Origin: Takakia lepidozioides
Taxonomy: Eukaryota; Streptophyta; Takakiopsida; Takakiales; Takakiaceae
DNA length: 64,000 nt
Assembly (NCBI GenBank): GCA_030704615.1
Contig: CM060731.1
Span: 58,384,756 to 58,448,755, forward strand
Direction: 5' to 3'
This document shows positions 54,233-64,000 of the stretch, one piece after another. A model generated the notes under the pieces. It did not search any database. It worked only from the letters and a program-made list of their open reading frames with translations, and was not told the DNA's origin. Numbering within the stretch: position 1 is the stretch's first letter; each line of letters opens with the position of its first letter. The position numbers and the translations under genes are program-made.

Positions 54233-55304
54233 TGTCGCGCGGCTTTTACTCACCCATCCCTTCGCTATTCGAGGCGGAAACTCCAAGATAGAAGAGTTGG
54301 AAATCTCTAAGTACTCAGCCCGCGCAGAACAATCAGTCATGACCTACAGCTAGTGTATCATGGGGGTGTTTCCTATTTGTTTCCCTTTTGGTATTCATGT
54401 TAGCTATCTTACCATTGATAATTAAATATCAGTTTGCTTTATCAATCTATTGGATTCCATCAGCTCATCCATTCATTTCACAGACCTGCATAAGGCTGTT
54501 ATCCACCAAGTTGCTTGTGGTCCCCCTGAGAGTTTGCTCCTCTCTTAGCTTGTGCAATTCCAACTGCTGTTGTAAAGCCTCCATCAGCTCATCCATTCAT
54601 TTCACAGCTTCACTCAGATCTCTCTACACAGTGTGATTGTATCGTAAAAGTATCCGATTATGATTTATAAGGTATCAGGCCGAAGCCATTGTGTCTCTAA
54701 TCTCCTCTACAATATCATTACAGCCTTGCATATATCAAGCATCTACTCATCATCTCTCTATCTTCATCTCTGTCCTTCATCTCTGTCCGATCCCCTCTCC
54801 TCTCTCACCAAGAAGTCCTCCTCTGAATGATTTCCCTCAATTCCCCGTTTCTCCCTTTATCTTCCTATCCGCGGTTCTAACCGTTTCCCTCGCTAACCGT
54901 CGTCTGTGAACTAACATGTTCCCTTTGCAGGTGTTGTTCCCCACAGTCGTTCCCTGTCCTTCTCTTCGTTCTCTATGATCGTGACAGCTGTGTCAAGCTG
55001 TGACTGGCTGTGTGAAACTGTGACGGGCTGTGACTGGCTGTGCGACTGTGTTTGGCTGTGTCGGGCTGTGTCGGCTGTGTCTGCTGTGACGACTGTGACG
55101 GGCTGTGTTGGCTGTGTCGGCTGTGACGACTGTGACGGGCTGTGTCGGCTGTGTCTGCTGTGACGACTGTGACGGGCTGTGTAACCCCCCTCTACAGTGC
55201 GCTGCTGTCACCCCTAAGGCTCCTGTTGGTCTTAGTCTGTGCAAAAATTAAGGGTACCCTACAAATCCCGTATAAGTGTCTAAGTCCCCTACAGTCCTCT
55301 AACA
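54233..55304 (-). mobile_element. 3' LTR of nested Ty3/gypsy element A
   Basis: On the minus strand this begins TGTTAGAGGACTGTAGGGG and ends AAAGCCGCGCGACA, with TG...CA borders, next to a polypurine tract. It is homologous to 61230-62143 and 62594 onward. Two peculiarities: a 124-bp insertion (54484-54607) derived from the element's own downstream ORF, and a GGCTGTG-rich minisatellite at about 54985-55185. It is inserted in the reverse transcriptase of the preceding element. Confidence 0.88.
54985..55185. repeat. GGCTGTG minisatellite in LTR A
   Basis: About 200 bp of variants of GGCTGTGAC, GGCTGTGTC and GACTGTGAC in irregular 8-10-bp steps. A related array lies in LTR B (61845-62020) and a third inside the coding region between integrase and the extra ORF (59580-59765). 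Confidence 0.8.
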
Positions 55305-55307
55305 TTA

Positions 55308-55321
55308 CCCCTTCCCCCCTC
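55308..55321 (-). other. Polypurine tract of element A
   Basis: On the minus strand GAGGGGGGAAGGGG lies three bases before the LTR start, the normal place for the plus-strand primer of reverse transcription. It is only about 20 bp from the stop codon of the extra ORF. Confidence 0.85.
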
Positions 55322-55342
55322 AAAAAGCCGTGTCCTCACGGT

Positions 55343-58300
55343 TTACTGATTTCGACTAGCAAACCTTTGTGAGTGAGCACCTTCTTGACGTTGAGAGTTT
55401 CGTGGCGGACTGTGTGTACAAGCCCGAGGTCTGTCTCTGGTTGACGGAGATGGTTGATCACTACCTAGATAAGTGAGGCCCTCTGGAGGCTGATATGGAG
55501 GTAACCTTTCCGGCATAGGAGACCCCCTTCGCTTCTTCTCTGCCATCTGAACTGCATAGTCTTCTCCCATGTCTAAAGAATTCGGTGAAGAAACAGTTGT
55601 ATCAGAATCCTCATCGCCTCTCAGGTGTTTTAATTTTCGAACTTTTTGTGGAATCATCTGGGGCATACAATGCTGTCCTACCATGTCTGGAAGTTTGTAT
55701 TTTACAACTTGGTGTAACCGCTGAACAGCAAAATTGGTGTAGACACTGAGCTCCTTGTCTGTCCAGGTGAGTGGGGTACCAATTACTGGTGCAGCGTGCA
55801 AGTACTTCCATGCCACATGTCCCTTATAGAAAATGTCATCAATGCCGAATTTCTGTGTTGACAAATGGTTGCAGGCCGCTTGAAACCATGAACGAATTTG
55901 AGAATCCTTTTGCATCATAACTTTTGGGTCATATAGGTACATATGAGGTGGCACCGAAGGTAATACCCAATGATCTCCACTGGAATAACTCAGAAAGCGT
56001 GTTTGCATCTTTTGTTGCTCAATGTGGTAACGTACCAGGAAACAAGCAGCGTAGTATAACCCGCACCCCATGACAATACTTGCTATCTCCTTGGTCTTGG
56101 TATAAATGAGTCCATGTACAACCTGGAAAGCAATCAATTCCCTCAACATGGTACCTGCTTCATGCCAGTATTGTGCAAAGTGATGATCTTCAATATGTCG
56201 ATTGTTTGGAAGAACTTTAGTCCTAGTTGCCACTGGCAGCCATATACGCATGATTTGGTAGTAATGTGCGAATGACTGCGGAGGACTAAATTCTTTCCAA
56301 GCCAAATCCAACATGATGGGAATTTGGTTGAAGGGCATAATCATAGCCCTACTGTACTCCCTTGCAGCTGGAGTTTTAGGTGGGTTAAAAGCGGCATTGC
56401 CCCATACCTCCGGCTGTGGTGGCTGTGGTGTGATTGTAGTAACCACAGGTTCAGCTATTGGTACAGTGACTTGTTGTGGTGGTGGTGGTACTGGCTCTTG
56501 TATCATTGGCATCTCCTGCCCCTCCTGTGAAGACTTAAAAGCCAAAGTTCTGGCTTGTAAATAAGAAGCCATTAGCTGTTCCTGAGGGATATAGACTCTT
56601 TGGTCGATGTTTGAAGTGAGGTCTTCCACTTGAGTCTGCAGTCCGTCTACATCCTCTTGTAACTCTGCTATCCTACTATAGACATTGTCTATAGTAGTTG
56701 TGGCAATGTTCTGCACCTGCAGCCTGAGCTCATTCATCTCACTTTGGGTGAGCTTCCGTGGTGCTTTGCCCTCTACTGGCCCTTGTGCTAACCAGACCTG
56801 CATAAGGCTGTTATCCACTAAGTTGCTTGTGGTTCCCCTGAGAGTTTGCTCCTCTCTTAGCTTGTACAATTCCAACTACTGTTGTAAAGCCTCCATGCGC
56901 TTCGCCTGAGGTTCAACCAATTGCGCATAAGCAACAAGTAGATTATTGGCTTCCTTCCAAGCCTTGTTATTGACTGCGATTTCATTTTTATTGGCCATGA
57001 TGGTTTGTTGCAACTCCACGATGTGCTTCTCTTGATCAGCTTCAATCTGCCTATATTGCTTGAAAGTATCTTCATTGCGACAGATTGTATTCTTCATATC
57101 GACAATGAGCTTCATTTGCTCAACATTCTCTTCTTCTGCCTTCGTACATTTTTCCGCTTGACTGTTTATTTCTTTTGTTGATTGGTCAAGCATAGTTGTA
57201 AATGTAGCACATTGTATCGCCATCCTGTTATGCACTGTCTGCAACTCCGTATGTAGTGCATTCAGTTCTTGCAACTTGCTTTCATGCTGCACCTGCATTT
57301 GGTATAGCTGTTGCTTATGTGCTTCGTGCAACTGGTCTTGCGCGAGGCCTGCCGCAATCAATTGTTGCTTGGCCAATTGCAAAGCCATTTCTGTATTTCC
57401 CAAGTCCTGCTTCATCTTGAGAGTGACCTCTTCATCGACCTTGTTTGCACACTCAGTGGCAAGTCGAGCCTCAAACTCCTTCCTGAGTTCCTCTTTCAAG
57501 GCTGTCAATTGGGTAATTGGAACATGGGATTTGACATAAGTCCCCAACAAATTAAGTGTCCTGCCTATGGAACTCATCAGCATTGCCTGTTGAGGGTCAT
57601 CATGGTGAGGTTGCTGCTGTTCCTCCTGATCTTCAACAGTGTGATGTCTCACTAACCATTCAGACCATTGTCCCACCGGATTTTCTTCCTGAACTACTTC
57701 ATTTATGACCGGTGCTACAGTGTCATGGCCTTCCGCCTGTGGTACCTCCGACACAGGTGTGTGCATTATATGTACCTCAGTATTTCGCTTGGGCAACTGT
57801 TGCACCTCTGGGATTTCTGTCTGCTTGACCAGACCAGAATATTCATAGAGAAGGTCCCCTTTCTCTATTTCTGCCACTATCTGTTCTGTAGTTGGAATAT
57901 CTAACCCTTCACTTTCCAAATCAATTATTTCTGGTTGAGCTGCATGGATAACTTGTGACCTTGTGACAAGTCGTTCAGGTGGCTGTGATGGTTGTGATGC
58001 AGAAGTAACTTCCTCCTCCCTCTCCGAAGGTCCTGCTTCCAGTAATAGCATTTCTCTGTGCTGCTGTGCCCCTTCCTGGCCATGAGCTTGGGAAACATTA
58101 TCATGCGGTATCCGTGAAGCCAGTGGATCCGCCACTACAGTCTTTCCCCTTCTCTGCCTCTTAGTCTCGGGTTGTGCTGCTAGTCCACCCTCACTGTGTG
58201 AAGAGCCTTGCTCTTCCATTGCAGTTGTTTCTGGCTCAAACACTCCCATTTCCTTCCTTTCTTGTGCATTAAGTATGCCAGAATTAAGGATTATTTGAGC

Positions 58301-58525
58301 AATGATTGGGCCAGACACAATGATAGGAGACTTTGCGGTAGTACCTTGTAATCTTTTCATCTCCTCTACTAGTGCGTTGTACATTATGTCCGCCCATTGT
58401 ACCTCTTGTCCCTTCAGGCCTTTGAGTATTTCCTCTGTGAAGGATCTGCTCAAATATTGTTGGTTCTGTTTCAGGGCAATCAGAACGTTCAATACCTGGC
58501 CTATCTCTTTTAACCCTGGGTACAC
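55343..58525 (-). pseudogene. Large extra ORF downstream of integrase, element A
   Basis: Two open frames, 58525-56876 (549 codons) and 56875-55343 (510 codons), are in the same frame, separated by one TAG at 56876-56878; copy E has CAG there. Together with the segment at 58585-59120 they describe one protein of well over 1,000 residues. The middle is a long Gln/Glu/Lys-rich coiled coil (for example EVTLKMKQDLGNTEMALQLA, KQQLIAAGLAQDQLHEAHKQ). The C-terminal part is globular and Trp/His/Tyr-rich (DLAWKEFSPPQSFAHYYQIM, SIVMGCGLYYAACFLVRYH) with a polar tail. No signal peptide or transmembrane segment is evident, so I see no envelope. Extra ORFs in this position are known in the plant Tat and Athila lineages; the family of this one is not recognised. 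Confidence 0.75.
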
Positions 58526-58584
58526 AGCTTTGGTACAAGCATAACCCTGAGTTTTAAAGAAACTCCCTTCTTGGAATAAGTCCC

Positions 58585-61229
58585 CTATTTGCAGTCTTGC
58601 CTGTGTTCCCCCACATGCACCTGACCTGCTGGCAATCGAAACAATTGCTGGAGGTATAGGGGAGTAATCATTAATTCAACTCCCTTCACCGTTGTTGTTC
58701 CTGTCCTTGGCTCAAAGTTCTGCAAAAATTGTAACATGTACTGTGTATGGTGTAGTGTCCAATCTAGGCTTTGCAATCCTTGCAATCTCAGCTCCTCCAG
58801 TATCTGTATCGCCTGTGGGGTAGCAATCGTTTGTTTCTGCAGAATTGTGGTGCTCTTCACCCTGATTTCCTCCATTCCTCTCACTCTCTTCATTTTAGAC
58901 TCACAGAACTGTTTTGGATGTAACAACTGCAGGAATGCCTGTAGTGCACAAAGCATAAACGTATGGTTGTCGCAGAAAGCTATGGGTAATTTCTTGTAAG
59001 CCTGCGGGGCTTGCAAGCATCGCTCAAGAGAAAAGCTCCGCTCTGTCCTGTCGTGTCTATGCCACTGCGTAAGTAATATTGCGAGCGTATAGTCTGTTAG
59101 TTCCTCCATAGTTTCCAAGGTATAGCATTGATGGTCTGTCCTGTCGAGACGCCCGTTACTCAGAACGACGCCGCCTCTTGCGCTCAATTTCCCTCCATTT
59201 TCTTGATCCTTTCTCTGGTTTTCTATTGGCTGTATCCGCTGTGACTGGATTTTAGATTTTATCTTCTTTAGTGGACTTTCCCTGTTGGATAGTCCACTAG
59301 GATCACACATGTGACAAGAATTCCGCTTTTCTGTACTTGCCGTTCGTTCCGTTTCCCTTTTTCCGTATTCATTAATGGGCCCGCCTTTCATCCCTTTTGA
59401 CGGCCGTTCTTGTCCTCTTTCTTTTTGACACCTGTTCTTGCACTTCATTCTCGGCTGTGTGTCGCGCCCTAACCTCCACGTGTCTATTTTTAAAGTAATT
59501 TCCGTTTCCTCTTCCGTCAGCCATTTTCCTGAAGTTATTATGTGTCCACTTGTCACTGATTCTATGGATCGTGTAATTTTAGTAGGCTGTGTTGAGCTGT
59601 GACAGGCTGTGTCATACTGTGTTATGCTGTGATAGGCTGTGATGCACTGTGGTAAGCTGTGATAGGCTGTGACACGCTGTGGTAGGTTGTGATAGGCTGT
59701 GTTGCGCCGTGCTGGGCTGTGATAGGCTGTGTCACGTCGTGATGGGCTGCGATAGGCTGTGTCACGTTTGTTTTGCCCACCCTGGTCATATATGCTGGGC
59801 CTAGCGACAAGTGTTCCATACTCCATTCGTAACACTGGTGCAGCCCGTGACTGCTCTTGCGGTTCAACATGCAAATCATGCTGCAGGGGTTTGTCATGGA
59901 TACCACTGTACCCTTTCAACTTATTTGCATTGACTCTTCCCAACATTTCTTTGTTAATGGTTTGTAACATGGCGGTGTTGTTATCATACATCTTTTGTAT
60001 GACATAAGGTCCTTTCCACGGTGATTTAAGCTTAGAAGCTTGAATCTTTCCTTTCTTCTGCAACCATAGAACCAAATCCCCCGTCTTAAAAGTCTTTAAC
60101 TTGCCTTCATCAAACTGTTCCTTTCGCTTCATCTGAATTCTGGTCATATTATCAGCTGTATCAGCACGTACTTCTTCCACATGGTATAATTCATGTTTCC
60201 TGACCTTGATGGAGTCTTGCAATTCCATTCTTTTTCCCCACTCCGTTCTCATGGTAGGTAACAGGAATTCCACTGGAAGTAAGGCTTCCATACCATAAAC
60301 TAATTGGAATGGTGTATACTTAGTGGTGACTTTATATGAAGTCCTGTATGACCACAAAGCTGTCAGCAGCTTTGTATCCCAATCCGTTCTGTTTGCATTG
60401 ACTATCTTAGCCAAGATAGTACATAATATTTTGTTGGTAGCCTCTGCCTGCCCATTACCCTGTGGGTAATATGTTGTACTCTTTCTATGCACAATCATAA
60501 ACTCTTTAGTCAACAACTCAATGGTCGCATTCATGAAGTGACTTCCTTGATCACTGATAAATTCTAAGGGACAGCCAAATCGTGTAAGTATGTTCTCGTA
60601 CAGGAACATTGCTGTGGACTTGGCTGTGTTGTCCCTCAAAGCTTTAGCTTCCACCCACTTTGTAGTATAATCAGTGGCTGTAATTATGTACATGTTTCCT
60701 GTATTCTTGGATGGTGGGTTAATTGGTCCAACAAAGTCTAGTCCCCATTTCTGAAATGGTTCCGTAGGCATTGTAGGATGCAAGGCCATCCTTCCTGATC
60801 TCTGCAAAGGTCCTAGCCTCTGACATTCATCACACTTCTGACAATACTCGTGTACATCTTTGAACAAAGTAGGCCACCAGTATCCTGCGAGTAGTATCTT
60901 TCTACTGGTAGTCTCTTCTCCAAAATGACCTCCAGCCACTCCTTTATGAACTTCCGCCAAAACTTTATTCACTTCATGGTGGTACAAGCATCGTTTTAGT
61001 ACTCCATCAGGTCCTAACTTATACATTCTGCTTCCTACCATAGTATAAGGTAAAGCTTTGATAGCGATTCTCTTCCTCTGCTCTTTACCATAACTAGGTG
61101 GGCACTGACCATGAACAAGGTAGTATCTGATTGGCCACTGCCAATCTAACCAGTCATCTGCACTTCCCTGCACCTCCACTGCAAAGAGACTCGCATCTGG
61201 TAATTGATCATCTATTCTTGTGGCTGGTT
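58585..61229 (-). CDS. Ty3/gypsy integrase, linker and start of extra ORF, element A
   Basis: Open frame (864 codons from a GTG at 61179; the true upstream part is cut at 61229 by an LTR). Residues 60-120: HHCC zinc-binding domain (His78, His85, Cys116, Cys119). Catalytic triad D148 (GLDFVG), D210 (ISDQGS) and E246 (GNGQAEATNK), with the canonical 35-residue spacing. A GPY/F module (SPWKGPYVIQKMYDNNTA) follows and no chromodomain is seen, so integrase looks intact. Downstream the frame runs without a stop through a repeat region (TAYHSLPQ, TAYHSPA and similar, 59580-59765) and a basic Lys/Arg/Ser stretch into the N-terminal domain of the extra protein (METMEELTDYT to LMITPLYLQQLFRLPAGQ). It ends in a TAG caused by a one-base deletion; the coiled-coil part continues in the next frame at 58525. 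Confidence 0.85.
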
Positions 61230-62143
61230 TGTCGCGCGGCTTTTACTCACCCATCCCTTCGCTATCCGAGGTGGAAACTCCAAGATAGAAGAGTTGGAAA
61301 TCTCTAAGTACTTAGCCCGCGCAGAACAATCAGTCATGACCTACAGCTAGTGTATCATGGGGGTGTTTCCTATTTGTTTCCCTTTTCGCATTCATCTTAG
61401 CTACCTTATCATTGATAATTAAGTATTAGTTTGCTGCATCAATCTATCGGTTTTCTTCACTCATCCATTCAATCCACAGCTTCTCTCAGATCTCTCTAGA
61501 CAGTGTGATTGTATCTTATAAGTATCAGATTATGATTTATCAGGTATCAGGCCGAAGCCATTATGTCTCTAATCTGCTCTCCAATATCACTACAGCTTTG
61601 CATATAACAAGCATCTACTAATCCTCTTTTCTCCTTCACCGTGCTCTCCATCTCTTGCCTCCGATCTCCGCTCCAGCCTGACTCAGAAGTCCTCCCCGAA
61701 TAATGATGATCCTCCTTCATTCCCCCTTTCTCCCTTTATCCTCATATCCGCGGTTCTAACCGTTTCCCTCTCTAACCGTCGTCTGTGAACTAACATGTTC
61801 CCTTCACAGGCGTTGTTCCCCACAGTCGTTCCCTATTATCGTGACAGCTGTGTCAAGCGGTGACTGGCTGTGTTTGGCTGTGTCGGGCTGTGACTGGCTG
61901 TGTGGGCTGTGTCTGCTGTGACGACTGTGACGGGCTGTGTGGGCTGTGTCTGCTGTGACAACTGTGTGGGCTGTGTCGGCTGTGACGACTGTGACGGGCT
62001 GTGACAACTGTGACAACTGTGTAACCCCCCTCTACAGTGCGCTGCTGTCACCCCTAAGGCTCCTGTTGGTCTCAGTCTGTGCAAAATTAAGGGTACCCTA
62101 CAGATCTCGTATAAGTGTCTAAGTCCCCTACAGTCCTCTAACA
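61230..62143 (-). mobile_element. 3' LTR of nested element B
   Basis: 914 bp, same borders as LTR A (plus strand TGTCGCGCGGC ... CAGTCCTCTAACA) but without the 124-bp insertion. It is inserted in the integrase upstream region of element A. It contains a GGCTGTG minisatellite (61845-62020). On its right lie the polypurine tract (62147-62160 on the minus strand) and the extra-ORF C-terminus of element B. Confidence 0.85.
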
Positions 62144-62160
62144 TTACCCCTTCCCCCCTC

Positions 62161-62593
62161 AAAAAGCCGTGTCCTTACGGTTTACTGTTTTCGAGTAGCA
62201 AACCTTTGTGAGTGAGCACCTTGTTGACGTTGATAGTTTCGTGTGGGCTGTGTGTACGAGCCGAGGTCTGTCTCTGGTTGATGGAGATGGTTGATCACTA
62301 CCTGGATAAGTGAGGCCTTCTGGAGGCTGATATCGAGGTAATCTTTCCGGCATAGGAGATCCCCTTTGTTTCTTCTCTTCCATCTGAATTGCATAGTCTT
62401 CTCCCATGTCAAAAGAATTCTGTGAAGAAACAGTTGTATCAGAATCCTCATCGCCTCTCAGGTGTTTTAATTTTTGAACTTTTTGTGGAATCATCTGGGG
62501 CATACAATGCTGTCCTACCATGTCTGGAAGTTTTGTATTTTACAACTTGGTGTAACCGCTGAACAGCAAAATTGGTGTAGGCACTGAGCTCCT
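62161..62593 (-). pseudogene. Extra-ORF C-terminus of element B, truncated
   Basis: Matches 55343-55760 of element A (MVGQHCMPQMIPQKV..., ERLPRYQPPEGLTYPGSDQP). It contains frameshifts near 62250 and 62535 relative to copy A and is cut at 62593 by the LTR of element C. Confidence 0.8.
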
Positions 62594-62940
62594 TGTCGCG
62601 CGGCTTTTACTCACCCATCCCTTCGCTATCCGAGGCGGAAACTCCAAGATAGAAGAGTTGGAAATCTCTAAGTACTCAGCCCGCGCAGAACAATCAGTCA
62701 TGACCTACAGCTAGTGTATCATGGGGGTGTTTCCTATTTGTTTCCTTTTCCGCATTCATCTTAGCTACCTTACCATTGATAATTAAGTATCAGTTTGCTT
62801 CATCAATTTATCGGTTTCCTTCACTCCTCCATTCAATCCACAGCTTCACTCAGATCTCTCTACACAGTGTGATTGTATCGTATAAGTATCAGATTATGAT
62901 TTATCAGGTATCAGGCCGAAGCCATTGTGTCTCTATTCTC
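62594..62940 (-). mobile_element. LTR of nested element C, partial
   Basis: Begins TGTCGCGCGGCTTTTACTC on the plus strand and follows LTR B closely until the assembly gap at 62941. It is the third LTR of the family in the same orientation within 8.7 kb. Confidence 0.85.
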
Positions 62941-63440
62941 NNNNNNNNNNNNNNNNNNNNNNNNNNNNNNNNNNNNNNNNNNNNNNNNNNNNNNNNNNNN
63001 NNNNNNNNNNNNNNNNNNNNNNNNNNNNNNNNNNNNNNNNNNNNNNNNNNNNNNNNNNNNNNNNNNNNNNNNNNNNNNNNNNNNNNNNNNNNNNNNNNNN
63101 NNNNNNNNNNNNNNNNNNNNNNNNNNNNNNNNNNNNNNNNNNNNNNNNNNNNNNNNNNNNNNNNNNNNNNNNNNNNNNNNNNNNNNNNNNNNNNNNNNNN
63201 NNNNNNNNNNNNNNNNNNNNNNNNNNNNNNNNNNNNNNNNNNNNNNNNNNNNNNNNNNNNNNNNNNNNNNNNNNNNNNNNNNNNNNNNNNNNNNNNNNNN
63301 NNNNNNNNNNNNNNNNNNNNNNNNNNNNNNNNNNNNNNNNNNNNNNNNNNNNNNNNNNNNNNNNNNNNNNNNNNNNNNNNNNNNNNNNNNNNNNNNNNNN
63401 NNNNNNNNNNNNNNNNNNNNNNNNNNNNNNNNNNNNNNNN
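62941..63440. other. Assembly gap (500 N)
   Basis: Exactly 500 N. It falls inside a highly repeated LTR, a common cause of assembly failure; the sequence on the far side is in the opposite orientation, so a misjoin is possible. Confidence 0.98.
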
Positions 63441-63610
63441 GCATGTTATGACTTAGCCATATTTTGTCCTGGCAGAGCAAGAGCAAGTGTTCCCATGGAA
63501 TTACCTGTAGGCCTGGGTAATTCCCTCCCGACATTAGTACCAGGCACTCCCTTTTTCATCAATGCCGTAATTTGATGCCCAACAAAATTTTCAATGTTAC
63601 TCCCCTGCAT
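63441..63610 (+). repeat. Segment shared (inverted) with 32941-33112
   Basis: GCATGTTATGACTTAGCCAT through GGCACTCCCTTTTT to CCCTGCATTCACACTACAG matches the reverse complement of 33112-32941. It is joined here directly to an RNase H fragment. Identity of the segment unknown. Confidence 0.55.
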
Positions 63611-63614
63611 TCAC

Positions 63615-64000
63615 ACTACAGAACTATAGCACAACGGAAAGAGAAGCATTGACAATGATCTATGCAGTGAAGAAATTCAGGCATTACCTGTTGGGTAAGA
63701 AGTTTATGTTCTATGTGGATCACCAGGCTCTGATATACCTGGTAAACAAACCTCTGATAAGCGGAAGAATAGCAAGATGGTTGATAATCTTGCACGAGTT
63801 TGAGTTTGAGGTTGTTTACAAACCTGGGAGACTGCATCTTGTGGCGATCACTTGTCACGGTTATCAACAGGAGAACCAGCCACAGGAATAGATGATCAAT
63901 TACCAGATGCGACTCTCTTTGCAGTGGAGGTGCAGGGAAGTGCAGATGACTGGTTAGATTGGCAGTGGCCAATCAGATACTACCTTGCTCATGGTCCGTG
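63615..64000 (+). pseudogene. RNase H to integrase linker of the same Ty3/gypsy family, copy D (+)
   Basis: Encodes the second half of RNase H (NYSTTEREALTMIYAVKKF, MFYVDHQALIYLVNKPLI, FEVVYKPGRLHLVA), then after a frameshift near 63840 a linker (DDQLPDATLFAVEVQGSADD) that is nearly identical to the start of the integrase frame of element A. It runs off the window. It supplies the part of the family's pol that is missing at 61229. Confidence 0.8.

Noticed and set aside
55343-58525. Envelope protein, making element A a plant errantivirus-like element
   Set aside because: No signal peptide, no transmembrane segment and no cleavage-site/fusion-type region are visible; the protein is dominated by a soluble coiled coil.

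Overview
The window looks like nuclear DNA of a land plant with a large, transposon-rich genome. The evidence is a spliced plant cytochrome P450, decayed pentatricopeptide-repeat (PPR) genes, DUF4283/zinc-knuckle LINE ORF1 proteins, Ty3/gypsy elements primed by initiator tRNA-Met, and several CACTA (En/Spm) relics. The PPR wording and the diversity of retroelements fit a fern or another seed-free plant, but this is inference. Two 500-N assembly gaps (2438-2937, 62941-63440) interrupt it.

Only two ordinary host genes look functional: a three-exon CYP71-clan P450 (18101-22338, +) and a secreted tandem-repeat protein of 534 residues (26767-28371, -). The second has a signal peptide and nine near-identical units of about 53 residues, each with a C-x8-C pair and a following Gly-Lys-Arg; a tenth unit is cut off by an 8-nt deletion. 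I cannot assign it to a known family.

Layout. 1-2437: copy of a retrotransposon extra ORF (-). 2938-10583: a LINE-type ORF1 pseudogene (-), split by a complete 6,075-bp CACTA element (3871-9945; TSD AAC) that carries PPR gene fragments instead of a transposase. 11.4-17.7 kb: two inverted CACTA TnpD transposase relics enclosing palindromic satellite arrays. 18-22.4 kb: P450. 22.7-23.6 kb: PPR relic (-). 24.7-25.4 kb and 29.1-29.9 kb: TIR elements, the second flanked by TTAA. 31.4-33.1 kb: second LINE ORF1 relic. 35.3-39.6 kb: Ty3/gypsy gag-pol lacking integrase. 40.4-41.7 kb: PPR relic (-). 42.1-46.08 kb: CACTA accessory (Tnp1-like) gene and a CACTA right end. 46.8-51.1 kb: an LTR retrotransposon whose polyprotein carries a C5-cytosine DNA methyltransferase domain. 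51.1-54.2 kb: Ty3/gypsy element with 5' LTR, inserted in the previous one. 54.2-62.9 kb: nested copies of a third Ty3/gypsy family (-) with a long extra ORF downstream of integrase. 63.4-64.0 kb: a further copy in the opposite orientation.

The outstanding observation is the retrotransposon-borne cytosine methyltransferase: motifs I, IV (Pro-Cys-Gln), VI (Glu-Asn-Val) and VIII in one reading frame with gag, zinc knuckle and protease, and motifs IX-X recognisable past a premature stop. Second are the undescribed repeat precursor and the CACTA element loaded with PPR gene pieces.
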